DNA of 11,245 nucleotides from an uncultured Clostridia bacterium (GCA_947178045.1 CAMWWR010000021.1:1-11245), one strand, 5' to 3'; positions 1 through 7,097 are shown, numbered from the stretch's first letter. A program made the numbers and translations. Notes: generated from the letters alone by a model not told the origin.

Positions 1-1454
1 ACACCGTGCTCCGCAAAGGTCTCCGCAAGCACGTCGGCAGCGCTTTTGATCAGCAGATCACCCTTTGCATGCCCCCAGGTATCATTGATAATCTTCAAAT
101 TATTTAAATCAAAGCACAGAATTGTATAATCAGAATTCTTTTTCTCCCGAAGCCTGTTCATATATTCCATACAGCAGCGCCGGTTGCTCAGCTGCGTCAG
201 CTCATCGGTGTAGGCGCTCTTGATCAGGGAATTCCTCTCCGTCTCCTGCATCAGCTTCTGGGTCAGCTCAAGATAGAAGGAAAAGGACAGGCTGAAGATA
301 AAAGCCATGACGCCGATCAGGGACACTCCCCTTGCATTCAGAAGGGAGGCTTTGGCATAATAGCGCTCACTGCCGTAGCCGATCAGATCGTAGGCAAGGC
401 AGCAGACAAGAATCAGTGTTCCCGCGAGATAGAGACGATTGGCTGCCCTGTTCTCCTTAAAGCTGACCAGAATAACAACGAAGAAAAACAGGAGGCAGAT
501 CACCATCAGTATTATCATATACGGCAGTATCGCAGCCAGATGAACAATGTCGTGCCAATGCAGCGTCATTGCCACGCTGAGCGCGACAATATAAAACGTC
601 AGAAGCACCCGGTAGAACACACGGAATACCTTCCGGTTTAAGTTCTTTACATCCTCATGCATGTAGATGATCAGCGGCAGAGGAGCCAGATAAAGGGCGA
701 TGTGCTCGATCAGCGACATGAAATACAGAGGAATCGAGTATATCATAATCACCCGGTAATAGCACAGCGTCCACAGTCCTATGCAAATGGAAAAATCTGC
801 AACACACAGCAGACGGAGATATTTCCTGGAAAATGTGAGCGCAAACATCGTCATAATAGCGACTGCGACTCCAAAAATGAACAGAAAGCTGCCGAAAAAG
901 AGCGGAAGCCTGTTTTCCGTCATGATCACCCGGTAGGCGCTCGCCCACTCATAAACCCGGACGGAATCCAGCTTGGTAAAAACCTTGTCCTCCGCTATGT
1001 AAAAATAGATTTTCAGTGTGTGTCCCCGGTACTCGGACGGGAAGTTGATAAACTGAAAGCCGCTCCCGATCGTCTTATTTACCGCCAGCCGGTCAAATCC
1101 GTACTCATAAATCAGCTCGTCGTCAATATATACCCTGGTCGCGGAATGCCGGATGGAAACGCGCAGCGAACCCTGTGTAACGTCCCACTCCTCCGGGAGC
1201 ATCCTCTCCATGACGATGCTGTCCCCTTTGCTCACAGCCGGAAAATAGAAATCATCCAGCATGACATTCTCAAAGCTCTCGCCATTGATCGCGACATTCC
1301 AGGAATCATCCAGAGAAACATAGTTTTTTATCTGCGCATAATCATTTGTGATCAGGCGGTCAATGCTTGGAATCCATATAATAAGGCTCAAAATCGTAAA
1401 CAAAAGCCACGCCGCTCTTAATATATGTTTTCTGGAAAGCATTTTTCTTTTCAT
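1..1454 (-). CDS. Membrane-bound GGDEF-domain sensor (diguanylate cyclase type), 3' end outside window
   Basis: Reading the minus strand from the ATG at 1454 gives 484 codons with no stop before the window edge, so the C-terminus is missing. An N-terminal membrane segment (about residues 14-30) is followed by a roughly 150-residue extracytoplasmic region. A block of about seven hydrophobic helices spans 185-397, an architecture like the 7TM-DISM sensor proteins. A GGDEF domain begins near 413: TDELTQLSNRR (416-426), then D449, N457 and D466, which match the spacing of PleD D327, N335 and D344 (metal and guanine contacts). The GG(D/E)EF signature itself falls just beyond the window, so catalytic competence cannot be judged. 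If active, it would make cyclic di-GMP from two GTP in response to an extracellular signal. The start is supported by AAAGAGG about 9 nt upstream. It is monocistronic at this end, with its own promoter. The domain call is firm; the ligand is unknown. Confidence 0.9.
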   Translation of the reverse strand, partial: MKRKMLSRKHILRAAWLLFTILSLIIWIPSIDRLITNDYAQIKNYVSLDDSWNVAINGESFENVMLDDFYFPAVSKGDSIVMERMLPEEWDVTQGSLRVSIRHSATRVYIDDELIYEYGFDRLAVNKTIGSGFQFINFPSEYRGHTLKIYFYIAEDKVFTKLDSVRVYEWASAYRVIMTENRLPLFFGSFLFIFGVAVAIMTMFALTFSRKYLRLLCVADFSICIGLWTLCYYRVIMIYSIPLYFMSLIEHIALYLAPLPLIIYMHEDVKNLNRKVFRVFYRVLLTFYIVALSVAMTLHWHDIVHLAAILPYMIILMVICLLFFFVVILVSFKENRAANRLYLAGTLILVCCLAYDLIGYGSERYYAKASLLNARGVSLIGVMAFIFSLSFSFYLELTQKLMQETERNSLIKSAYTDELTQLSNRRCCMEYMNRLREKKNSDYTILCFDLNNLKIINDTWGHAKGDLLIKSAADVLAETFAEHG

Positions 1455-1500
1455 TGGCCTGAACCTCTTTCTTTTCTTCCAAAATGCAGACATTCTCCCG

Positions 1501-1552
1501 GGAAGCTTTCATCGTTACAGCTCAGTCTTCGGCTTCCCTGTAACCTTTCATC
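1501..1552 (-). other. Structured 5' leader of the GGDEF gene, possible pseudoknot
   Basis: In the minus-strand leader, GTTACAG (1544-1538) can pair with CTGTAAC (1520-1514). GGAAGC (1537-1532), which lies inside that hairpin loop, can pair with GCTTCC (1506-1501) beyond it. The two stems interleave, so they form either an H-type pseudoknot or two mutually exclusive hairpins. Each 3' arm-side segment is preceded by GATGAAAG (1552-1545 and 1513-1506). No known riboswitch consensus was recognised: the GACGCAAAGC core of c-di-GMP-I (GEMM) is absent. The element sits about 50-95 nt upstream of the start codon, too far to cover the ribosome site directly. Confidence 0.4.
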
Positions 1553-1604
1553 AGCATTTCCCTGAAATAATGCAAATCGGCGGCTCCCTCGTACTTCTGA
1601 TTTA

Positions 1605-1633
1605 ATTATATACATAAAAAATCAAAAACGCAA
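1605..1633 (-). promoter_or_regulatory. Sigma-A-type promoter of the GGDEF gene
   Basis: On the minus strand, TTGCGT (1633-1628) and a perfect TATAAT (1610-1605) are separated by exactly 17 bp. The expected start near 1598 leaves a leader of about 145 nt before the GGDEF gene. It lies downstream of the oadA terminator, so the gene appears to be transcribed independently. The rest of the gene-free stretch 1455-1790 holds the leader, a palindrome and that terminator. Confidence 0.7.
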
Positions 1634-1698
1634 GCACAATATATCCTTTTGTATCTTTCTTCCCTGCTCGCCGCGCCGCTGCAAGCGACGATCTTCCC

Positions 1699-1716
1699 AT
1701 GCGCGTTCACGCGCAT
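1699..1716. repeat. Perfect palindrome, 8-bp arms with a 2-bp centre
   Basis: ATGCGCGT (1699-1706) and ACGCGCAT (1709-1716) are perfect reverse complements around TC. It lies between the oadA terminator and the GGDEF promoter. No T-run follows on either strand, so it is not an intrinsic terminator. It could be a protein-binding site or a cruciform/attenuation hairpin; nothing in the sequence decides. Confidence 0.5.
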
Positions 1717-1728
1717 TTGCGGGCACAC

Positions 1729-1762
1729 AAAAAGAGAGCACATCTCCGAAAGACATGCTCTC
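1729..1762 (-). terminator. Intrinsic terminator of the carboxyltransferase/Na+ pump operon
   Basis: On the minus strand a 12-bp stem (1762-1734; outer arms GAGAGCA/TGCTCTC, two G-T wobbles inside, loop TTCGG) is followed at once by TTTTT (1733-1729). It begins about 28 nt after the oadA stop codon. Confidence 0.92.
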
Positions 1763-1790
1763 TGCTCTGCATAATCAACAATTGTACTGC

Positions 1791-3203
1791 TTATACCGGA
1801 TACGCCTTATTCTCCGTGTCCGCCGCAGTCACATCGACCTTCTCCTGCTGCGCCTGGCGATATTTGAAGAATTCCATCGCCACCTGCGGGAACAGCGCGT
1901 AGGACAATACATCCTCATCCTGCTGCTTCCATGCGGCAATCTCCTTCTCGAACTCCGCAAGCTGCGGCTTGAGCAGGTCGGCCGGACGGCAGGTGATCGG
2001 CTCGGTATCGCCGATGCACTTCTTCTGAACCTCTTTGTTGAACGGCTTTACGGTCTCGCCGAACTCGCCGGCAAGCACCTTCTTCGACTCCTTCGTCACC
2101 ATCTTGTAGCGCTCACCCTGCAGCACATTGAGCACGGCCTGCGTGCCGACGATCTGCGAGGACGGTGTAACAAGCGGCGGCTCGCCGAAATCCTTGCGCA
2201 CTCTCGGGATCTCCTCGAGCACCTGATAATACTTATCCTCGGCATGCGCCTCCTTCAGCTGGGATACGAGGTTCGAGAGCATGCCGCCCGGAACCTGATA
2301 CAGAAGGGTCTTGATATTCACGCCCATTACCTTCGGGTTCAGAAGGCCGGTCTTTAACGCCTCCTCCTGCATCGGGCGGAAATAGTCGGCGATCTCCGCA
2401 AGCAGATTCTGATCAAGCCCGGTATCGTACTCCGTGCCGCGGAAGGTCTCCACCATAACCTCGGTAGCCGGCTGGCTCGTTCCCATCGCAAACGGGGACA
2501 TTGCGGTATCAATGATATCTGCTCCCGCCTCAACCGACTTTAAGTAAGTCATGGAAGCAACACCGGACGTATAGTGGGTGTGCATCTCAATCGGAAGCTT
2601 AGTTCCTGCCTTCAATGCCTGCACAAGCTTCGTCGCCTCGTACGGCACCAGAAGCCCGGCCATATCCTTGATACAGATCGAGTCCGCGCCCATCTCCTCA
2701 ATCTGCTTTGCCATATTGGTCCAATAATCAAGCGTGTAGGCATCGCCGAGCGTATAGGACAGCGCGATCTGCGCGTGCCCCTTTTCCTTATTTGCAGCCT
2801 TGACCGCCGTCTTCAGGTTCCGCAGATCATTGAAGCAGTCGAAGATACGAATGATATCGATACCGTTCGCGATCGACTTCTGTACGAAATACTCTACAAC
2901 GTCGTCCGCATAATGATTGTAGCCGAGAATATTCTGTCCGCGGAACAGCATCTGGAGCTTTGTATTTTTGAAGCCCGCGCGCAGCTTGCGGAGCCTCTCC
3001 CACGGATCCTCCTTGAGGAAACGGAGGGATGCGTCAAAGGTCGCGCCGCCCCAGCACTCTACGGCATGGTAGCCGACCTTATCCATCTTGTCCACGATCG
3101 GGAGCATCTGCTCCGTCGACATTCTCGTCGCAATGAGGGACTGATGGGCGTCACGCAAAATTGTCTCCGTAATTTTTAAAGGTTTTTTCACCTGTTCAGC
3201 CAT
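1791..3203 (-). CDS. oadA: Oxaloacetate decarboxylase alpha-type carboxyltransferase (PycB/5S-like), without biotin domain
   Basis: The 470-residue protein is the carboxyltransferase subunit that moves CO2 between carboxybiotin and pyruvate/oxaloacetate. The N-terminal TIM-barrel carries LRDAHQS (D18 as metal ligand), ECWGGATFD (49-57), RGQNILGY (88-95), IKDMAG with the candidate catalytic lysine K179, and HTH with metal ligands H208 and H210. The conserved carboxylase domain (PYC/OADA type) follows from about 290 to 450. Klebsiella OadA carries a C-terminal biotinyl domain; this protein ends without one, and the carrier is a separate gene two positions upstream. Length fits a 5S/PycB-like subunit. 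A strong TAGGAGG lies 7 nt before the ATG. It is the last gene of a five-gene operon, 117 nt after oadB. The family is certain. Whether its in vivo role is decarboxylation, transcarboxylation or both is open. Confidence 0.95.
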   Translation of the reverse strand: MAEQVKKPLKITETILRDAHQSLIATRMSTEQMLPIVDKMDKVGYHAVECWGGATFDASLRFLKEDPWERLRKLRAGFKNTKLQMLFRGQNILGYNHYADDVVEYFVQKSIANGIDIIRIFDCFNDLRNLKTAVKAANKEKGHAQIALSYTLGDAYTLDYWTNMAKQIEEMGADSICIKDMAGLLVPYEATKLVQALKAGTKLPIEMHTHYTSGVASMTYLKSVEAGADIIDTAMSPFAMGTSQPATEVMVETFRGTEYDTGLDQNLLAEIADYFRPMQEEALKTGLLNPKVMGVNIKTLLYQVPGGMLSNLVSQLKEAHAEDKYYQVLEEIPRVRKDFGEPPLVTPSSQIVGTQAVLNVLQGERYKMVTKESKKVLAGEFGETVKPFNKEVQKKCIGDTEPITCRPADLLKPQLAEFEKEIAAWKQQDEDVLSYALFPQVAMEFFKYRQAQQEKVDVTAADTENKAYPV

Positions 3204-3240
3204 TTTACTGCCTCCTAAATTTATTTATACCCATGCATAC

Positions 3241-3294
3241 CGCAAGCGCTTTTGCAATATTGCATCTGAGAATTTAAAGGTTTGAAAGCTTGCG
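3241..3294 (-). other. Intercistronic fold between oadB and oadA
   Basis: The 117-nt oadB-oadA gap holds CGCAAGC (3294-3288, minus strand) able to pair with GCTTGCG (3247-3241). The enclosed loop carries a perfect 12-bp palindrome, TGCAATATTGCA (3253-3264). No T-run follows, so it is not a terminator. It may be an mRNA processing or stability element, which is inference. Confidence 0.35.
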
Positions 3295-3320
3295 CGGAGC
3301 AAACAGCCGTTGCATCCACA

Positions 3321-4478
3321 TTAAACTCCGAAAATCGCCATAAATACGCCGGCTGCAACCGCCGTACCGATAACGCCGGCAACGTTCGGCCCCATCGCGT
3401 GCATGAGGAGGAAGTTCGTCGGATCTGCCTCCGCGCCGACCTTCTGCGACACACGCGCTGCCATCGGCACCGCGGACACACCGGCAGAGCCGATCAGAGG
3501 ATTCACCTTTCCGTGCGTTACCTTGCACATAAGCTTGCCGAAAAGGATACCGGCCGCGGTTCCGAGCGCAAACGCGATCAGACCGAGTCCGACGATTTTC
3601 AGTGTATCAAGCTTTAAGAAGGCCTCCGCGCTCGTCGTCGCGCCGACGGAGGTGCCGAGCAGGATAACGACGATGTACATCAGCGCGTTCGACGCCGTCT
3701 CCGTCAGCTGCTTAACAACGCCGCTCTCGCGGAACAGATTGCCGAGCATAAGCATGCCGACAAGCGGAGCCGTGGACGGAAGAATGAGTACGACAATAAT
3801 CGTAACGATAATCGGGAACAGGATCTTCTCCAGCTTGGAAACCGGACGGAGCTGCTCCATCTTGATCTTGCGCTCCTCCTCCGTTGTGAGAAGCTTCATG
3901 ATCGGAGGCTGAATGATCGGCACAAGGGACATATAGGAATACGCCGCGACCGCGATCGGGCCCATGTACTGCGTCTGCCCGAGCTTTCCTGCAAGGAAGA
4001 TCGAAGTAGGACCGTCCGCACCGCCGATGATCGAGATCGCTGCGGCCGCCTTATCGCCGAAGCCCATGAGGATCGCCATCAGATAGGCTCCGAAAATACC
4101 GATCTGCGCCGCCGCGCCGAGCAGGAAGCTGGCCGGATTCGCGATCAGCGGGCCGAAGTCGGTCATCGCGCCGACGCCCATGAAGATGAGGGACGGCAGA
4201 ATGCTCCACTCATCCATGAGGTAAAAGTAGTGGAGAAGACCGCCTGCGTGCTCGATCCCGAACTCGTCCACATAAGGAGTGGCCATGATGGCCGGGTACA
4301 TATTAACCAACAGCATACCAAACGAGATCGGAACCAGCAGCAGCGGTTCATATCCCTTTTTGATTGCAAGATACAGGAAAAACAGCGCGACAAAAATCAT
4401 CAGGACATTGCCCCAGCTGAGGGAGGCAAACGCCGTCTGATTGGCGAGGTTTTCCAGCGTTTCAGCTACATAACTCAT
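3321..4478 (-). CDS. oadB: Na+-translocating decarboxylase beta subunit (OadB/GcdB/MmdB family)
   Basis: The 385-residue multi-pass membrane protein decarboxylates carboxybiotin and couples this to Na+ export. Family signatures are intact. GGADGPT (152-158) contains the ion-binding D155. N326-PLIG-SAGVS-AVPMAAR reproduces with identical spacing the Klebsiella OadB residues N373, G377, S382 and R389 (here N326, G330, S335, R342). Hydrophobic helices run from about residue 24 to the end, interrupted by a charged cytoplasmic loop near 197-216. Length is somewhat shorter than Klebsiella OadB. GGAGG lies 7 nt before the ATG. It follows the biotin carrier gene by 25 nt, as expected for direct partners. 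The same family serves oxaloacetate, methylmalonyl-CoA and glutaconyl-CoA decarboxylases, so this subunit does not reveal the substrate. Confidence 0.95.
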   Translation of the reverse strand: MSYVAETLENLANQTAFASLSWGNVLMIFVALFFLYLAIKKGYEPLLLVPISFGMLLVNMYPAIMATPYVDEFGIEHAGGLLHYFYLMDEWSILPSLIFMGVGAMTDFGPLIANPASFLLGAAAQIGIFGAYLMAILMGFGDKAAAAISIIGGADGPTSIFLAGKLGQTQYMGPIAVAAYSYMSLVPIIQPPIMKLLTTEEERKIKMEQLRPVSKLEKILFPIIVTIIVVLILPSTAPLVGMLMLGNLFRESGVVKQLTETASNALMYIVVILLGTSVGATTSAEAFLKLDTLKIVGLGLIAFALGTAAGILFGKLMCKVTHGKVNPLIGSAGVSAVPMAARVSQKVGAEADPTNFLLMHAMGPNVAGVIGTAVAAGVFMAIFGV

Positions 4479-4503
4479 TTGGTTACCTCCAAGGAAGACA
4501 GTC

Positions 4504-4872
4504 TTAGTTCATGGTTGCAAGCACTTCTCCGGCCTCTACGCTCGCACCGACCGAAGTGTTGATGCTCGCGATCGTGCCGTCCTGCGGAGCGACGATCTCA
4601 TTTTCCATCTTCATCGCCTCAAGCACGATGATGGCCTCACCCTTCTTGACTGCCTTTCCGCTCTCCGCCTTAATGGCAAGAATCTTGCCCGGCATCGGAG
4701 CCGTCACCTTTACGCTCCCCTGCCCGCCGGCCGGAGCCTTCGGAGCCGCTGCCTTCGGGGCTGCCTTTGGAGCCGCCTTCGGCGCTGCAGCAGCAGGAGC
4801 CGCGCCCTCCGCTGCCTCTTCCACCGTTACATCATATACACTGCCATTTACCGTGATCGTATAATTTTTCAT
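4504..4872 (-). CDS. Biotin carboxyl carrier protein of the Na+ pump complex (1.3S/MmdC/GcdC-like)
   Basis: The 122-residue protein shuttles CO2 on biotin between the carboxyltransferases and the beta subunit. Residues 1-18 form a short N-terminal segment starting MKNYTITVNG. Residues 19-50 are an Ala/Pro/Lys linker built from repeats of the type PKAA. Residues 53-122 form the biotinyl domain with EAMKM, where K88 is the biotinylated lysine, flanked by the usual conserved prolines and glycines (APMPGKI; VAPQDGTI). The reading frame opens upstream to 4896. The ATG at 4872 is preferred because GGAGG stands 6 nt before it, and the upstream ATGs have no ribosome site. In Propionibacterium transcarboxylase the 1.3S subunit has the same layout. 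It is placed centrally between both carboxyltransferases and the pump, consistent with one shared carrier. Confidence 0.93.
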   Translation of the reverse strand: MKNYTITVNGSVYDVTVEEAAEGAAPAAAAPKAAPKAAPKAAAPKAPAGGQGSVKVTAPMPGKILAIKAESGKAVKKGEAIIVLEAMKMENEIVAPQDGTIASINTSVGASVEAGEVLATMN

Positions 4873-4931
4873 TTTTTCCTCCATTCTGCCGCGCATACGG
4901 CATATCAGCTTTTTTCATCAAAATATCACAT

Positions 4932-4954
4932 CCGGCCCGCAATTCCGTGGCCGG
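4932..4954 (-). other. GC-rich hairpin in the oadG-carrier spacer
   Basis: CCGGCC and GGCCGG (4949-4954 and 4932-4937) form a perfect 6-bp stem with an 11-nt loop in the 107-nt spacer between the small subunit and the biotin carrier. No T-run follows on the transcribed strand, so read-through is expected. It could set mRNA processing or the relative output of the operon genes (inference). Confidence 0.35.
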
Positions 4955-4979
4955 CGGAAAACACTGCCAAAAGCCTCGC

Positions 4980-5429
4980 TCAGGCATTCTGCCACCTGGA
5001 TTTTCCGGCTTTGCGGATGCTTCTCACGACAAGGCCGTCCGCGGGAATATCGTTGCCCTGCGCCTCCTCATAAGCGTGGATCGCGGCAGTGATCACGGCA
5101 ACCAGCTCAAGGTCGTCCGCAAGCTCCTCGCCGGCATCCTCCTCCGGTGCCTGCACTGACGGCGTCTCCGGAACCGGCGCCGCATTTTTTGCCGCCATCT
5201 TCTGTTCAAATCGGTTGATGTACTTGAACAGGCTGATCAGCGCGGAAATGAGAATCAGGACACAGAATACGATAACAATTCCCATCACCGTATTCAAAAG
5301 CGCATATCCCATCGTCTCTCCCAGACTTCTCTCCTCCGTCTCGACGGCAGCCTTCGTTGTAAGGGGATTCGACAGCGCGGCAAACAGCGCACCGCACGCG
5401 ACCCCTGCCATACTCTTAATTTTCTTCAT
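4980..5429 (-). CDS. oadG: OadG-family small (gamma/delta) membrane subunit of the Na+ pump
   Basis: The 149-residue protein anchors and assembles the decarboxylase complex. Residues 1-28 look like a signal peptide or first hydrophobic segment (basic MKKIK, then AGVACGALFAAL). A transmembrane helix spans about 43-68 and ends in a charged membrane exit (KYINRFEQK). A Pro/Glu-rich linker (84-104) follows. The C-terminal cytoplasmic segment has the pattern ELVAVITAAIHAYEE, then GLVVRSIRK and an aromatic/basic end, as in OadG-like proteins of Clostridia. The ATG at 5429 is chosen because GAGGTGGG lies just upstream. An ATG 15 nt earlier overlaps the region of the mmdA stop and has no ribosome site. 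It starts 14 nt after the carboxyltransferase stop codon, so translation is probably coupled. It is longer than Klebsiella OadG because of the C-terminal extension. Confidence 0.85.
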   Translation of the reverse strand: MKKIKSMAGVACGALFAALSNPLTTKAAVETEERSLGETMGYALLNTVMGIVIVFCVLILISALISLFKYINRFEQKMAAKNAAPVPETPSVQAPEEDAGEELADDLELVAVITAAIHAYEEAQGNDIPADGLVVRSIRKAGKSRWQNA

Positions 5430-5443
5430 AAATGCCCACCTCA

Positions 5444-6895
5444 TTAAATCGTGCCATGCTTTTTGCCCGGCTGATTCTCTCTCTTTGTGAACAACATTTC
5501 AAAACCGTAAAGGAGATGCTGTCTGAGTGTCTCCGGCGCGAGGATGGCATCAACATATCCCCTCTTTGCCGCAGCCGCAGCGCTCTGGGACAGCTCGTCG
5601 TACTCCTTCGCCTTCTCCTCAATAAGCTTCGCCGCTCCGGCTCCCTTCAGCTCGTCCGCATACATGATCTGAGCGGCAAGCTCCGCGTCCATCGTGCCGA
5701 TCTTCGCTCCCTCCAGAGCATAGACCAGATCCGCGCCGATATGCTTCGAATTCATCGTAATATAGGCGCTGCCGTAAGCCTTTTCGGTGATTACATTGAT
5801 CTTCGGAACCGTAGCGTTCGCAAACGCATACGTCAGCTTCGCGGCGGCGATCGCAATGCTTCCCGCCTCCGGAACCGTCGCAGCATAGCCGGAAACATTC
5901 GTCAGCGTGAGCACCGGAATATTGAAGGAATCGCAGAACTTGACAAAGCTCTCCGCCTTATAGCAGCCGGCCGTCGTCAGTCTGTCCTCAAATTTTTCCG
6001 CGGCCTTTCCGTTCTCGTCAAGCACCGCCGTGCGGTTCGCAACTGCGCCGACCGTCATTCCGTTCAGGCGGATAAAGCCGGTCGTCATCTCCTTCGCATA
6101 AGCCTTTTTCACCTCGACGAACAGGCCGTTGTCGGAGATATCGGCAAGCGCAAGCGCAGCATCGGAAAGCTCGCCTGCAAGATTTTCAAGCTGGCGGTTC
6201 AGATCATCCGTGTCCGTCTCCCCTGCCGCCTCCTCGGCGTTGTTGTAAGGAAGAACGCTCATCAGCTCACGCATGCTCTCAAAGAGCTCCGCCTCACCTG
6301 CGCAGACAAAATCAGCGACTCCCTTTCCTGCCATGTAGGCCGCTGCCGCGGTGTCGCACTTGTTCGTATTGTTGCCGTCAAGCGTGTTCGGAGCATTGAC
6401 GAACAGCTTCGCATTTTTCTCCTCCATGAACACAAAATCGCTCATGGCCGCGAGCACGGCGCTTCCTCCTCCGCAGCTTCCGACCACCGCCGTAATCTGA
6501 GGAATGACACCGGATGCCTGTGCCTGCTTCAGATAGATCTCTCCGAACGCAGCGAGCGCGTCGGTCGCCTCCTGCAGGCGGAGTCCCGCGCAGTCCACAA
6601 GCCCGATCACCGGCGCGCCGACCTTCAGCGCGAGATCGTACAGTCTGGTGATCTTTTTCGCGTGCATCTCACCCATGGTGCCGTTCATCGCACTGACATC
6701 CTGGGCGTATACATATACCAGGCTGCCATGGATAACACCATAGCCGGTAACGACACCATCGGAAGGCGCCGCCTTCTCCTGAAGGTTGAAATCCGTGTTT
6801 CTCTTTGTAACCAAAGCGCCGATTTCAACAAAACTGTTCGCGTCGAGCAATGCGGATATTCTGTCCCTTGCCGACATCTGTGCTGTAGTACTCAT
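5444..6895 (-). CDS. Acyl-CoA carboxyltransferase, MmdA/PccB-like (12S-type), first gene of the Na+ pump operon
   Basis: The 483-residue protein has two crotonase-fold halves typical of biotin-dependent acyl-CoA carboxyltransferases (PF01039). Landmarks are GYGVIHG (51-57), the oxyanion-type loop GSCGGGSAV (139-147), ANRTAVLD (286-293), FVKFCDSFNIPV (317-328), NVSGYAATVPEAG (333-345), KAYGSAY (372-378) and a closing VDAILAPETLR (448-458). It would transfer CO2 between an acyl-CoA such as methylmalonyl-CoA and biotin on the carrier. It departs from textbook MmdA/PccB: the first loop reads SCGGGSA where GPCAGGA is usual, a VNAPNTLDG segment follows, and the protein is about 30 residues shorter. 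The CoA substrate is therefore uncertain, and no gene symbol is given. GGAGGG precedes the ATG by 6-7 nt. A strong promoter lies about 75 nt upstream. Confidence 0.88.
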   Translation of the reverse strand: MSTTAQMSARDRISALLDANSFVEIGALVTKRNTDFNLQEKAAPSDGVVTGYGVIHGSLVYVYAQDVSAMNGTMGEMHAKKITRLYDLALKVGAPVIGLVDCAGLRLQEATDALAAFGEIYLKQAQASGVIPQITAVVGSCGGGSAVLAAMSDFVFMEEKNAKLFVNAPNTLDGNNTNKCDTAAAAYMAGKGVADFVCAGEAELFESMRELMSVLPYNNAEEAAGETDTDDLNRQLENLAGELSDAALALADISDNGLFVEVKKAYAKEMTTGFIRLNGMTVGAVANRTAVLDENGKAAEKFEDRLTTAGCYKAESFVKFCDSFNIPVLTLTNVSGYAATVPEAGSIAIAAAKLTYAFANATVPKINVITEKAYGSAYITMNSKHIGADLVYALEGAKIGTMDAELAAQIMYADELKGAGAAKLIEEKAKEYDELSQSAAAAAKRGYVDAILAPETLRQHLLYGFEMLFTKRENQPGKKHGTI

Positions 6896-6968
6896 TTTCA
6901 GCCCTCCATTTTTTATTGTATTGACCCCTTTGCCAGAATAGCAGAAAAGCCAAATTTGTTCCGATTAT

Positions 6969-6997
6969 ATTATATTTCATTAGTGTCAAGATTTCAA
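6969..6997 (-). promoter_or_regulatory. Sigma-A promoter of the carboxyltransferase/Na+ pump operon
   Basis: TTGAAA (6997-6992) and TATAAT (6974-6969) on the minus strand are separated by 17 bp. A second TATAAT overlaps at 6969-6964, and a perfect TTGACA sits at 6989-6984, but those two are only 14 bp apart. The predicted start near 6962 gives a leader of about 65 nt. No operator was recognised. Confidence 0.8.
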
Positions 6998-7019
6998 GAA
7001 GAAAAGCACAAGAAAATGG

Positions 7020-7071
7020 AAAAAAAGAGCCCGAATTCCAATTCTGTATCGCAGGATTGGAATTCGGGCTC
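7020..7071 (-). terminator. Intrinsic terminator of recA-recX
   Basis: A perfect 16-bp stem (7027-7042 with 7056-7071) encloses a 13-nt loop that can add a further CTG/CAG pairing. Seven T residues (7026-7020, minus strand) follow. It lies 27 nt after the recX stop codon and just upstream of the next operon's promoter. The plus strand shows no comparable T-run, so it acts mainly leftwards. Confidence 0.95.
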
Positions 7072-7097
7072 CCGTCTTTCAAAGTCAATCCGACGGA

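Noticed and set aside
657..1421. A 254-codon plus-strand frame inside the GGDEF gene
   Set aside because: It is antisense to the GGDEF sensor and has no ribosome site or recognisable protein features. The minus-strand frame shows domain motifs throughout.
1455..1600. c-di-GMP class I riboswitch or hammerhead ribozyme in the GGDEF leader
   Set aside because: The GEMM core is missing. CTGATGA and GAAA flank a stem as in hammerheads, but I could not complete the three-stem junction or a cleavage site. Kept only as an unclassified structured leader.
6964..6989. Use of the perfect TTGACA with the second TATAAT as the operon promoter
   Set aside because: The spacing is only 14 bp, too short for sigma-A. 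TTGAAA with the upstream TATAAT at 17 bp is the better pair.
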